From Numida meleagris (Eukaryota; Chordata; Aves; Galliformes; Numididae), in the NCBI RefSeq assembly GCF_002078875.1, contig NC_034411.1:49411620-49475619 (forward strand): 64,000 bases of DNA, read 5' to 3'. Below, piece by piece: positions 26,008-38,640 of the stretch. The notes below the pieces were generated by a model that ran no database searches, had not been told where the DNA came from, and worked only from the letters and a program-made list of their open reading frames with translations. The position numbers and the translations under genes were made by a program. The stretch's first letter is position 1, and every line of letters starts with the position of its first letter.

Positions 26008-26205
26008 TATCACAGAATTGCAGGTGCTGGAAATGACCTCTAGAGATTGAGTCCAACCCTCTGCCAAAGCAGGCTCCCTAGACTGGGTTGCACAGGTACG
26101 CATCCAGGTGGGTCTCCATCTCCAGAGAAGGAGACTCCACAACCTCCCTGGGCAGCCTGTTCCAGTGCTAAACGACTTAAAACTCACAATTTCTTTCCCT
26201 TGTTA
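26008..26205 (-). mobile_element. CR1 LINE, 3'-terminal 200 bases
   Basis: Reverse-oriented CR1. On the plus strand it opens with the 3' terminal 'tcacagaattgcag' and continues through 'gagtccaaccctctgccaaa', 'gcaggctccctagactgggt', 'gactccacaacctccctggg' (26129-26148) and 'cagcctgttccagtgcta', after which similarity fades in the ORF2 C-terminal codons. Moderately diverged, 5'-truncated and non-functional. Confidence 0.93.
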
Positions 26206-27909
26206 GATAAATTCTAATAGAAGTACACAAAGGAAAGCTGATTTTAAAATATTTTTAGGAAAGTAATGACAAGACATATATAGAGTTAGTGTTTTACTTC
26301 TTATCAATCCCTTTAGAAGCATGTAATAAAACCCTAGCTGAGTGCAATGAAAAGAAACCCATTAACTTCAGAAGGCCAAACATGATGGTAATAATGATTA
26401 TGCTATTGGATTACAGAATATAAAAAGTGTATCAGAATCTGATGTAGGAAACAAAATCAAATCTATTAAGGGAAAAACTTTTTAAAACTGCAAAAAAAAT
26501 GTTTTTGTGTGGTTCTTCCCATACATTAACATTTAAGAAAAAACATCTACTAAAACACAAAGAAGTATGTACAAGACTGAGGCAGTGACCACACACTCTC
26601 CTACCAAATCCAGATGACAGTCTGATGATGATCTAATTTTGACCCTGGTGTTAGAAACTGTAAGGCTGAAGAAAATATTTGATAATTTTTTTCAAGTAGC
26701 TAATTCTTCTCTGATTTCTTCAACATACAAGTTATTATTGCAGCCTCCATAGGTTTTTTTTTTTGTAACAAAAATTTGATGGGACATTTCTTTAGCAAAG
26801 ATAAATAACATGGAATAAAAAATGGTAGTGACAACCATCATTCACAACAGAGAAAATATTATTCCTTTAAGGACTTCAAGAGTTCACATTTTAATACAAA
26901 TATCAAGCATCTTAAAGTCTAAAGTAATTAAATACCTCTTATGCCAATAGCAGGTGCCTTCTGTATAGTTCTATTTTTGTACAGATATCTTATGGAACGC
27001 AATAGAGGTGAAGAGGTTTTTTTTTTTAATATATATATACCGGAATCTGAAGGAACACCTTAAAGAATCATAAATTCTTTAGAAAAATATTTAATCATGG
27101 AATTCTGGAACCATGCCCAGATATATTATTTGGATATGAATTGTCAGTGAGATGCTGTAGCTGTAGAAGTGTAAATTTCTCTATGAATTAACACCTTAAT
27201 TTTATGATTCAGGGCTTCCTGGTCTATAATCATGTATTATTTATCAGCAGATACAATTTCCAGGAGCCACAGATACCTCAAGCTGTGCTGACACAGCTCA
27301 TCTTTGGCAGGAGAGTTTGATGAGTTCATTCCACACAAGACATGGAAAAACACCTTGTCATTTCACACAGGTGTTTATTATGCAAAGCCTTCTCAGGATG
27401 CGATAGCATACAATCATCCAGAAATGGCAATGGTGGGCTTAATCATAATTTAAAAATTGCTCACCATCTGCATCAGCAAAAGAAATGCATCTTATCTTTG
27501 CTGCAGTGAAACCCTGCTATAATCCATGTTTATTAAGTCATTTTCAAGTCTAGAAATTTGGATTTATTATTTAACAAATGCCTTGGAAGTATTATTTCTT
27601 GTCTGAATGATTGTGAGCAGTAGTAAATTATACTACTGAGCAGCAAGTAACTGGAAGAGAACTGAAATTCTTGGTAGCTAGTCCTGGGGAAAAGACTTCA
27701 GGATTTTAGTTTGCAATTAGCTGTGTGCTTATGAACATTAGTGGAAGTATGAATGAAAAAGAAGTTACTATAAATAGAGTAATCCAGAAACCACAAAAAA
27801 AACCCACAAATAAAGCTGTGTCCTCTGCAGTACACTCTTCCATTACTTCAGCCATGAGTCCCTTTAAACTTTAGTGTTTGGCCCACCAATATGGAGTAAG
27901 TTCTTCCCC
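26206..27909. other. AT-rich non-coding stretch
   Basis: No supported feature apart from short T-runs and the TA-rich spot near 27018-27040. Confidence 0.55.
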
Positions 27910-27941
27910 AGTTAAGATGGTTTTTTGAAACCATCTTAACT
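27910..27941. repeat. Perfect 14-bp inverted repeat with 4-base loop
   Basis: Arms at 27910-27923 ('agttaagatggttt') and 27928-27941 ('aaaccatcttaact') are exact reverse complements around the loop 'tttg'. The right arm runs into five T residues. On the plus strand this looks like a short stem followed by a U-run, but it is far too short for a miRNA precursor and has no known partner gene. No function is claimed. Confidence 0.9.
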
Positions 27942-30900
27942 TTTTGTCTGGCACAGATAAACTCCTGAACAGCACAGAAACAGAATTTATCTTTCCATAA
28001 AACTTTCTTGCTCCCTTTGTACAGTGAAATACTGAGAAAAAGAAAGCCATTAAGTTTTGGCTAAATGGGTTGTTTATGACAGCTAGAACCACACTTCTTT
28101 GGGGCTTTGTTTTCTAGGTTTTGCCCACAGTGTAACTTTGATTGTCTTTTCTTTCCAAACGATGAACACATTCATTAAAAAGACCTTAAATTCTGACAAA
28201 TAGCAAAGAAGAGTTCTGGAGATTTATTATGAGAGAGAAGGGAGATAAAAGGAGAGGTTATAGAGGTAAAAGATGTGAATATGTCTGAAGACTTAATTCC
28301 TTTATTTTCACTACTGAAATTCCTGCCAAAATCTCTCTAAGCTAAAACTCCTTCTTTGGTCCTGTTTCACATTAAGTTCCCATCAACATTATTATATGCA
28401 GTATTGGACAACAATATCTGTGCTCTGTTATGCTCAGCGCAATTGGCCTTTGAGGTTCCAGAGGATGCTATGACCTTTACTACCTGTTTTTCAGACACAG
28501 AAAAGATTAGAGTCGAGTAAGTCTGCATCTATTAAAGATGTACCACATATTTTTAAGGCTTTATTTAATGAAGACATTTTTCCATTTTCTATCAAAAATG
28601 AAAAATTTTGAAAATTTTCACTGGAAGATAAATGGTATATTTACAGTACATTGTTTGCTTTGGCCACAAAATAATCAAAATGATTTTGAGGTTCTGAACC
28701 AGCAAACAAACACAAACATACCTTTCACTTTCATTTAATTTTCTTCCTCTCTCCTCTAGAAGCAATTACAATTTGAAATCTCACTTATCTGGAAATTACC
28801 ATAGTCACACATAATGTAGACCTGCATCTTTGTCTCAAAAATGTATCTCATATTAGGTGAAAAATTCCAAATCACAGATGGAATATAAATAAAATTTTGT
28901 AAAATATACTTGCTTACTGCAACTCAGCAGGTGCAGGATTACAAGAAAGACTATAAATGAATACTTAATATTTATTTGAAACAGTTTGCAGTTTAGCTCA
29001 AAGTTCCTGGTTTTGGATAAATGGTTAGAAGTAGTGCACAACAGCTCAGGTCGTCTCAGCACACATAATGAAAGTCATCATGAAGATAGTTGACTGAATC
29101 CAAAAGAAAAAAAAGGTATAATACTTTCAAGTTTGGGGTAAAATTAACATATTTCCCCATTTTACAATTCTTAGAAATGTTATCTTTACAAATCACTTGG
29201 AGAAGGATATGCTACTTTAAAAAAAATTAAAAGACTAAGGATGACAGAGTGAGGGCAGTATAACCAGGCATTTAAAAGTAGAAAGAAACCCTTTCAGAGA
29301 AAGATTACAACCACTATAATCCACTTTTCTTTATGCTTGCCTCTCGTTTTAAAATTTCAGTGGATTCAACAAGTTTTCAACAAATTAACAGCAAAAAAGG
29401 GACAAATCTCTAAACGTTCTGCAATATAAAATGCAACTATTTAAAATAGACTGACATTCTTGGGAGTTCAATCAATAAAACTCCAGAACATTCATGCTAA
29501 ATAAATAGTTTAGTAAGAGAAAAAGAGAAAACTTCACCCAGCACTTTGGTACTATCGCTGCTGCAGCTTTGAGTAGATACCCATAATGTGGTTCAAAGAA
29601 TATACAACAGATTATGAAGACAACTAGCATGAATGTCAATGTACTAAGCAAATTAACCAAATGAATAAATTAAACCCTTGAAAATCTGCGCTGCAAGAGC
29701 ACCCAGTGTTTGGACCACCTGTGAAAGACAGCAAAGTAGGACTCATGATACAAACGAAATAATCAAATCAAATAAAAATACTCTGAACTTGGTGTAATTA
29801 AATAATTTAGGGATGTGTTACTAAAGAAAATGGACTAAAATAGTTGTCATTATAAAGACATGCATTGAGGAAAAACTGTTAGAAGATTTAAAATCCCTCT
29901 AGAATTGTATCCAGAAAGATGAAGCATTATCAACTAATAATTAAACTCATAACAGGTGAGATATTCCCCAGATCAGATATCTTGTTGACTGTACTTAGAT
30001 TAAATAAAATAAAGTAAAATAAAAGCCAAAAACAATTCCAAGTTAAACATGAAGGGTTACTGAAGTTTTAGTTTGGACAGAGAGAACAGAAAATATAATG
30101 TAGGGGAAAACACAATTATCTCTGTAATGCAGAACAAAGAGTTGAACTTATTGGGAAAAAAAAAACCACAAGTGTCAGACAGCATTAACTTTCAAAGTCT
30201 TCAGGGAAGGGAGACACTAATGGAATACACTGAACAGATGCTGGGTATCACATACTGCAGATACCTACAGGGATATGTCCTTCACTCGAGGCTTTGTTTC
30301 AAGTCAGAGAGAAACAAGAAAAGAGAGAATCCCAGTGGTTGTACCTATGAACAAACCAAGCATGGACTGGTGGCTCACATACCATCTGTGTTTTTGTATG
30401 TATAGTAATTTCAAATTCACTACACTGAATATCAACATAATAAAAATACTAGAACTATTACACTGTTTTCCTGTTTATTAAAATATACAGCATACACATT
30501 AACATCTGTTAATTTAAGCAATTCAAAATGCTTCTGAACTGTATGGTCAATTAGAGTTTCAATAGCTGCTTCGCTAAGGCAACATTTGTTGCAATAAATA
30601 TGAAATTGTAAGTTTAGGAATATAAATAAATCAAAAATGTGTGAAAAACTTTCCCTGTCCAAAGAGAACACAGACTTAAAAACTAATTTTCAAACAGCTC
30701 TCTATGATGAGCCAAAGCCAAGTAATGAATTAACTTTACCCTCTCACCCTCTAATTACAACACTTCTAATCAGGCCAATTTAAGGCATGTCTTAATATCT
30801 AAAAGCCTAGAAGTACATTTGGATTTTCTGGATAATGACCCTGTATCTATTGAAGTACACATTCTATGGATGAAATTCAAAGTGCTTGCACAAATTCATA

Positions 30901-32528
30901 TTGTTATTTACAAAATATTTCTATCTAAATCCAACCACATAGGTAACTTGTGCAAACACATACTAACTTTAAAAATAACGATAATGAAAAAAGATAAATC
31001 TTCAAAAGAAATTCTACCTGACATCTCAGAAATGACTGAACATTGTTTCTTGGAATTGTTTCTCTAATGTCACTTAACTTTTTAAGTGAAATAGTCCTCA
31101 TCAACATACATACTACATTACCAATATCTACTCTATTTCTCGTAGCCCACCAGCACAGACCCTGAGGTCAACGATCCTGAAAATTACAAAATGTAGTTTA
31201 TTTCATTTTGTGAACTGACTTGACTGATTTATGATATTTTTAAGGTAGAAGTTACAGCTAGAGTCTGCCACTCCCTTGTACACTTGCAATGTAAGTTATT
31301 ACATTTTTCATTGAAGTTAATGAACTCAGAGCAGTTCTAAGTCTCTGAAAAGAGCAATGACAGGAGCTCATGAAATCACAGGCGGTTTGGAGAAGGTGAA
31401 TAGAAAATGCCTATCCAGCTTCCAAGCACAGACATTAAGAGCCTTCAGTGATCAATAATCAGTAGAAAATAAGCAAAAGGATAGTAAACTTCATCACAGA
31501 TTACCACAGGTTGTACAGATGCACAGAAGTGTATGTCTTAAAAGTGATGAGGATACGACAGAAAAGTACAGGGGCAATTAAATGCATAGATACCAGCTTT
31601 GATTCAAACAAACAAATTCTTAAAGACATACTGCAGGTGTCTTGTAACTTGAAGTTCATGCCTAGGAAACCTAGTGAAATGCTTGCCTCAGTCTTTCACT
31701 TCTGTGAGAACTGGCTTTGGGTGGCTAACCAAGACAGGGAAAATCCATTCGAATTTCAGCAACATTTTCTGGTTCTTTGAAATTTGTATAGTTAGCCATG
31801 TATGCTAATTTATCCAAATCTTATGGTAATAGCAGCCACTTTCAGGAAGCCAATCTTTCCTACTGCTTCTCAGAAGCATTGATCACATCATACGTTATCA
31901 TTTTAATGGAATGAGTACCATTTGGCAGAAATGTATTTGGGAGAAAAATGTGAGCAAGCTTAAAATACAGATATTAACCAGGTTTGAGAGTAGGGAGTTA
32001 AAGAAGCATGAAATTAAGTTATGCTAAGAGGCAATTTTTGAAATAGTTGATTTCCACCAGAGCACCACTGTGTTCATGTCAAGTACTTTGTGCTCTCAAA
32101 TGCATAACAAACTTACTGCAGCCTCCAGAAGCAGCAGAAAAGATTAATAATATGGAAACGCTGAATGTGAGAAGGTAAATATAATTTTGATTAAAAGACC
32201 TATTCTGAAATGGTCAGGTCATATAATTCTTGAACACGTAAAATAAAGTGACATTAATATTAAAAGATTATAAATTGTTCTTGGTATCAAGAACCAAACA
32301 GATCTTGCAACACCAAGCACGAAGACGTTTAGACATTCCTAGCCAAGTAAAAGGTGATCTCATGTTTTTTTGGTGGTGTATTTTTTTCTTTTCCAAAACA
32401 TACTGTTATCCAGTCCTCTGTACCACAGGGCATTTCTTGCTTCATGCCATTAGCTTACAGAAAGTAGCAGCATCTGGATGGTTGTGTGAAAAGCTAGATA
32501 ACAGAAATCACTGCTACACTTCAAAGAT
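27942..32528. other. AT-rich non-coding stretch
   Basis: No supported gene or large repeat. Includes an AAATA-rich patch at about 30000-30022. The 110-codon frame at 30073-30405 and others nearby lack recognisable motifs. Confidence 0.5.
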
Positions 32529-32630
32529 CATAGAATGATTTAGACCACAAGGAACCTCAGGGGCTCACCTAGATCATTCTCTACTTAAGTCTTTCACAGA
32601 CACTAACACGTTTTTGAGCATCACTGCTAT
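32529..32630 (-). mobile_element. Possible decayed CR1 3' tail
   Basis: The plus strand reads 'tcatagaatgatttagacca' then 'aaggaacctcaggggctcac' and 'agatcattc', which resembles the reversed CR1 3' end (tcatagaatcatttaggttgg..., aaggacctttaagatcat). Similarity fades within 100 bases. It could be chance; a repeat-library alignment is needed. Confidence 0.4.
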
Positions 32631-33219
32631 ATTTCCCATGCCCACATTAGCATCTCCCTAATGGTCTTTCTGTAAAATGACTATGTTTAAGTTACTCATA
32701 CAATACTGGCTTTTTTTTTTTGTGATGTTAGCCACTTCCATTTTTGCTTGCATCCTCAAGCCACGTCTGCTGTGCTAGCTGCCAGCAGCAGCCCAGCAAG
32801 CTACCCTCATGCAGGTACTGCAAGAGAGTTGCACTTCCAATGAAAGTAGTCAGAAAGCAGGCACTTAAGCAGTTTCTATGCTGGAAGAAAGCCTATGGCA
32901 TTGTCACTCAGGGGCATTGTGTCAGCACTGACACCATCCAATACATTCAAATATGTGATCAGTGGGCTGGCAGAGCTTATTGATGAGACAAAACTCTGCA
33001 GAGCAGTGACAATGAAACCTGACTGCAAAGATTCAAAGGATCTTGTGATTTTTGTTATTGCAATAACAAACAACCATGAACAAATAACTTTACGTAAACC
33101 TAAGCAGCGATGAGCTCTGTATTAACTGCAACTCAGAGGGAGATATCCTGCAGGATTAGGGCTGTTTTCCTGAAGTGTCAGCATTAAGCAAATTGTTACT
33201 AGACCAAGAAACAGCTTTG
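32631..33219. other. Non-coding stretch
   Basis: No supported feature. A weak CR1 ORF2-like patch near 32925-33000 was considered and not asserted. Confidence 0.45.
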
Positions 33220-33747
33220 TAGGTTGCTCTGAAAGTAATTGCTCCTGTTCATTTCCATGGAAACTACAATAGATACAAAGAGCAATAACATTATTTGATA
33301 GAGCAAATTCTTGGCTACAAAACACTTTTTCAACATAGCCACCACTATTAACAACATATTTTTTCTAACTACAAACAAGAGCCTGCATGTCATGCTTGTG
33401 AATGTCTGCACCAGCAGAAGAGACCCACTGTCGCCATTGCCACCACTCAAATGCACCACCCACCTCCTCACTATGCTCACATCCACTGTTTGGTCTCCAT
33501 CTCCATTCAGCAAGCATCAGTGAACATCAGTGGGTGCCATTTTAACCACATGGAGCCATTCAGTGACACACCTTTGCTCCATCCACACTTCTATATAAGA
33601 TGTCATTTTATCAGACTGCCCCTCTGCAGCCATCTGTCACACAAAATGTAACAGAGTATTGTCAGGAAGATTCAAGCTCAACTGCCATTTCTGACATCGT
33701 GGACCAACGGAATAAAATAGGAGGCTTTACCTTTGGAGCAGTTCTTA
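33220..33747 (-). mobile_element. Mariner remnant 2 (Mariner1_GG/Galluhop-like), internally deleted
   Basis: A 528-base copy of the same mariner family as 15774-16344, bounded by TA at 33220-33221 and 33746-33747. The left TIR reads 'aggttgctctgaaagtaatt', strikingly like the human MADE1/Hsmar1 TIR. On the minus strand a transposase N-terminus starts at 33633 (MAAEGQSDKM...) with one in-frame stop, then the HTH segment GDQTVDVSIVRRWVV (about 33490-33450). After NGDSG, near 33430, the sequence jumps in another frame to the C-terminal part (DMQALVCS, then GGYVEK). The catalytic core is therefore absent. The deletion endpoints differ from those of remnant 1. Non-autonomous and presumably inert. 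Confidence 0.92.
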
Positions 33748-36700
33748 CTGAATTTATGAAGAAAGGAAGAAAGATAAACTGAGTTTAGCAACTTTATAAA
33801 TAATGATATACCATTTTCTGCATCTCAGGGAAAATAAAAAACCAACAGAAGGACTACTCAGAAGCTTAGGAATTGAAGGCATCTTCCATAGCCTACAGAA
33901 GTGAGAAAACCGGTGAAGACTCTGGCAGAAGGCTATAAAAATAAGGATAACATTGAGATAAAGCATAAGTCCAGGTTACTCAGATTTTCATGCTCCAAGG
34001 CAACAAGCCAAAATAAAACAGCCAGTTACCTTAACTAATCTACAAAGGAATACGTATTTTTTTCGTACCGCATATACTTGAACTCTGCTTTATTTATTTT
34101 AAATAACACAACTTCTAGCTGCTCTTCCTCAGATCTACCTCCCAAATGGCCACTGAGCACCCCGAGGGACAGGAGCTATCCTGACTGCTACTGTCATTCT
34201 AGGTGTGCTACTCATTTAATGCTACCATTTGTTTCTCCAAAGCCTCTTTCTAATCCCAGTTCCTCAAGAACATACTTAGATTTTTCCAGTCATACAACAT
34301 GACTTAATAAATTTGATAAATCTGTAGTTCTATAATGTATTCTTGTATTTATTTTAAATGAATCATTACTCTATAGTATTAAGGTAACGGTCTATTAATC
34401 ATATTTATACTATACACATTTCTGTATATAGTATAATTATATTTGCACTGATTTTTCACTCGATTTATTTCTAGATCATTCACTTCCAGAATAAGTGAAC
34501 TCCACAAAATATATTTTAATCAGTATTCACTCTATGTTTGAACTAGTCTGTAGACCTTATTTATTGACTCTCCAGGAAAGAACTTTCTGAACTGAAACCC
34601 ATGGAGAGTGTCAGTGTTCAACTCTGTGAATTCCAGTTCTTTAGAGCCCACCAAAACATGGGAGCAGCCAGAAACAAGTTTCGCATTCAGCATGCCTTGC
34701 CTCCCAAGTGTATACACATATGTTACCTGTATTTCAGTCAGAGACAGCAGAGGATCAGGTTATGTGAAAGAGATCCTAATTTCTTTCACCGTTACACTTA
34801 GAAATTGACACATTATTCCTAGTACAGTGAAAACCACATAGGAGCAAGCAATTTCTCCCATCAATGGCAAATAGTTCTAAATACAATGTATCTAAGATAA
34901 AGACTGATGTAAAATGTACTACCTCGGTTGCTAAATCCATTGTATTGAAATAATCTTAAGCATGAGTGATCTTGGTCTTCAGTACAGTTAAGGGCTATGC
35001 ACTGAAACTTGTTTATCTCAAATTCTTACTTTTAAAAGAAATATTTAATTTGCAGATTTTGGGCGAAATAATAATGACATCTTTTTCTGTTTCTGCTGGT
35101 TGCAGATAGTATAAAAATAAAAGGAATGAACATAAAAAGTATCCATAAGATGTAAAGACTGGCACCAGCAGAGAAACAGAGCAATAGAGGCAGTGAGCTA
35201 ATACATTCAGCATGGCACAAAGCTGTGCTGTGCGAGAACACTAGAACGGTCTGAAAGTAGCATAATTATGTTTGTGTGCCAGAAAAAGTCTAATCCAGAG
35301 ATATTTGTTTCTCTTAATGAAAAGAACCAGACAAACCAGCAAAAGCCATCTTGTTTTCCTGCACAGAGCAGAATGCCTGTGGGGATAAGGCTGGACTAAG
35401 ATGCTCTAAGGCTAGATTTACTGAGTCCTTCTCCAGGTTTGAGTGAGGCCTTATTTTCAACATGGATAACGCATGATGGCTCTTTAGATCACTGCAGAAT
35501 CACACAAGTGACTGCTTTGTCATTTCAAAGTGCTTTTGAACGGCATCTATTGAACTTGCAAACACTGAATTGGACTTCTTTTTTCCCTCCCAAAGATCAC
35601 TTCTCCTGCTATGATCTGTTTCAGGATTTAACCAAAACTTCTTGGTACAAACATAATTCATTTCCATCAGCAACACCAACTCTGGGTTCAATTTTCTCTG
35701 TAAAGGTTTGCTATTTTTCTTATTTCTAAATGCCCAAAAGAAAACTATATAACCACACAAAAGAAAAGGCAACCAATTTTTCCTCATCTTTCCATAAGGT
35801 CGTCTCCCCAGTCACTTCATTAATCTATCTTTCATTGTAATGCCATGTAAAGAGTACATAATTTTGTACTTAATCTAAAAGAAGTTAGCACTGAACAGCC
35901 ATGGTGTAAATCCAGAGTAATTGTTTTGACCAAAGAATACTTAAAGGCTAGAACTCTGCCATAATGGATCTTTCCAATCCTTTTCAAGTGCTCTAGTACG
36001 TGCTTTCCAAGGCATTGTTATTTCAGTCCACATATGAAAACAGACATTACAGAAGGAGAAACTTCAGAAGTTCTAGAATTGTTTCTTTATGTTTTGACTT
36101 AGATTTGTAGAATCATGGCATTATAAGCACTACATAATTAGGAGTGGCAATCTTCCAGGAGACTGCTGCAATACTTTCTGGCATGGTAGAAAGGCTGGGG
36201 TTTTAAACAGGATTAACCACACAAATCTCATTGCAATTTCATCATAAGCAAAGCCTGGAACACTTTCAGAAAAGATGCCAACAAGTACATGAACAATTCT
36301 GTTACAAGAACAAAAAGTTTAAATGTAATTATCCTACAGAATTGGCATTTGGTAATTCTGAATAGTCCTTTGCATGTGAAAAAGTCTCAGCTAGTTTTTG
36401 AAAAGTCATTAATTTAGTCTCATGATTCCCCCATTTCCAAATATACTATCATCAGTTTAAAGAGAGAAATATATCTTGTGAAGCACAGCAATGAGTGCAA
36501 GGACATATAATCAAATAATAAAATTCAAAATGCTTAACCTCCTTGACTCTGCTCGAATTAATTTATCACTTTCATGCTTTAAGCAAAGCTACAAAATGAA
36601 CTAAGTGGATCATCCCCTGAAGAAACATTTCAAGAAATAAAAGAGAAATAGAAATCTTTACAAATAATAAACTGTGTTGATCAACAGTTATGCCAAGGAG

Positions 36701-38522
36701 ATAAGAAGCAGAGAAGGATTAAACTGAGACAAATAGAACAAAAAGTTATTCAGATAGAGAGAGAATAGGAAGCATAAGGTGCTGGCCTTCACTAAAAGTG
36801 GATTAAACAGCCTAGCATGGGCCCTCACACACTAAGGTGAGATCCAAACATGATTTCTACATTCAGATATTAAATGCAATGAAAAAATTATATACACAAC
36901 TCCATAAATCAAATTCACAAAGCTGCAGTAAATACTTGAACTTTCTATAAATCAAAATGTAGGGAACTGGATGTGGTTCTGAGCTCCAGAATACTAAATT
37001 GTGGGATGCCTCTATTAATCGACAGAAAATGATGAACGGAAGAATGCATACACCGAAATTCACCCCTCTCATCTCCTATCCATTTAGCTGTTTATGTCCA
37101 GATGTCTATGAAAGTTAATATTCAAAACTATTGTTTTGATATGCTTTTCTTCAAACAACTGGTCCTTTCTCTCTTTAGAAAAGCAGAGGCTGCTTCCCAT
37201 CAGCCTGTGATAGTCCAACAGATAGACATCATAATAGATGGTTTACACGTCCCAAGAACAGGCCTACAATTGACTGAGCCATATGCCAAGGAATAAGATA
37301 TAGACTGGTTGATGGAGAATACTGTTCAATCTAGTAAAACAGAAAAAATTAATTATTCTGTAAACATGTCCAAGTACAAAACAGACAGGAAAAAAACAGT
37401 TTAAATCAGCAATGAATACAACTGAAAATAGATATTTACTACATTTATGGCTAGTTCCACTGCCGATAATATGAGAGGGTATTAGGGGGATGAACCTGTT
37501 CATTACAAGGGTCTACACTTCGGAGCTGAAAGAGAAAGACTTATTTTAAAAGACAACTTTTAAAAGAATGAAGCTAAAAATTGTAAAAAGAGAAATTTAA
37601 CTTCCTACAAACACAATTAGGCAAAGCATGGTCATGTTTTCAAAACCACACGGACGATTTCATAACAAAAAACTTTTAAAAACTAAGACCTTCCCTTCCC
37701 CATCTCCCTAAGCAACCAGGACTTGTAATAAACTGGCCAGGCTAACATTTGACCTGTTGCATCTTAATCTCACCATCAGGTATACATATACTGAAAGAAC
37801 CTCCTATAAATTGGAGCAAGACAGCATATCAAGGTTTACATAACTCCAGTTCTGCAAAAGAATAGGCAGTGTCTAAATGAGTGTTTAGTCTCAAGAAGTA
37901 TTAACTTGCATCAAATGGCTACAAATGGTGAAAGTGGCTTAGTGTTTGTCATATGTCTAAACAGCAACAGTTTGTCCGCTAAAAAAATGCACCACGTTGA
38001 ACGCAGATTTACGTAGTCTTTTGAGACTTGTGTTTCACTTTTAAACAAATGCAATTGACCTGCAGGGCAGGCATAACCAACTTCAGACTCACCATCAAAT
38101 ACCAGAAGGTAGTAAAGGTAGTCCTTCACTGATTATGAGAAGTCTGTAAAAGCATGTGGTAAGATAGAAGAATAGTACTTCAGAGACTTGTATTAGAAAT
38201 TCTTTTTAATTTTCCATGATTACTCAGCACACATTATTTAGGCAACTGAGGACCTCTCAGGCAGTGTCTCCGACTGTGCTCTTTTTCAGTCATTACTCTC
38301 TTCAGTCTCATTTTACCTGGGATTAGACCATTATGCCTGAACTTAATCATCAAATATACATGCACATAAAGATTTATATGGCATGGGTTACTGTTCAGTT
38401 AAAGGTTTTCCATGTCCCACACGATGGATCCACATATAACAACCATGTCTCATGAGCAACTAAGCAATCTACTTAAACACTTCAGGAAAGTAAGTTTTAC
38501 GTAATGATATATAGCAGAAGGA
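33748..38522. other. AT-rich non-coding stretch
   Basis: No supported gene. AT-rich, TATA-like sequence at 34310-34450. A splice-acceptor-like tract at about 37165-37178 precedes a 40-codon open stretch, but no conservation or domain is visible and it is not called as an exon. Confidence 0.5.
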
Positions 38523-38640
38523 AGAAGACTAGGGAAAACGGGGGCCTGCTGATGAGTGAGGTGCGTGCCCTGGTAAAGGAAGACACTAAGAAGCAGGAAC
38601 TTGCCTTTTTTGCTTCAGTTTTTTCTGCAGGGACTGGAAG
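38523..38640 (+). mobile_element. CR1 ORF2 internal fragment
   Basis: About 120 bases of forward CR1 from the linker between the endonuclease and RT domains. 'agggaaaacgggggcctgct' at 38531-38550 matches the K-T-R-E-N-V-G-P-L-L region. After 'gccctggtaaaggaagacac', 'tttgcttcagttttttctgc' at 38609-38628 encodes F-A-S-V-F-S-A. Neither the CR1 3' end nor the RT core is attached, so both sides have been lost. Confidence 0.75.

Noticed and set aside
32925..33000. Weak similarity to the CR1 RT region ('gatgagacaaaactctg')
   Set aside because: Too short and patchy, with no neighbouring CR1 words in order; needs a profile alignment before being called.
37160..37295. Acceptor-like pyrimidine tract and AG followed by an open stretch, a possible exon
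   Set aside because: No donor site paired with conserved codons and no recognisable peptide; such patterns are common by chance in AT-rich DNA.
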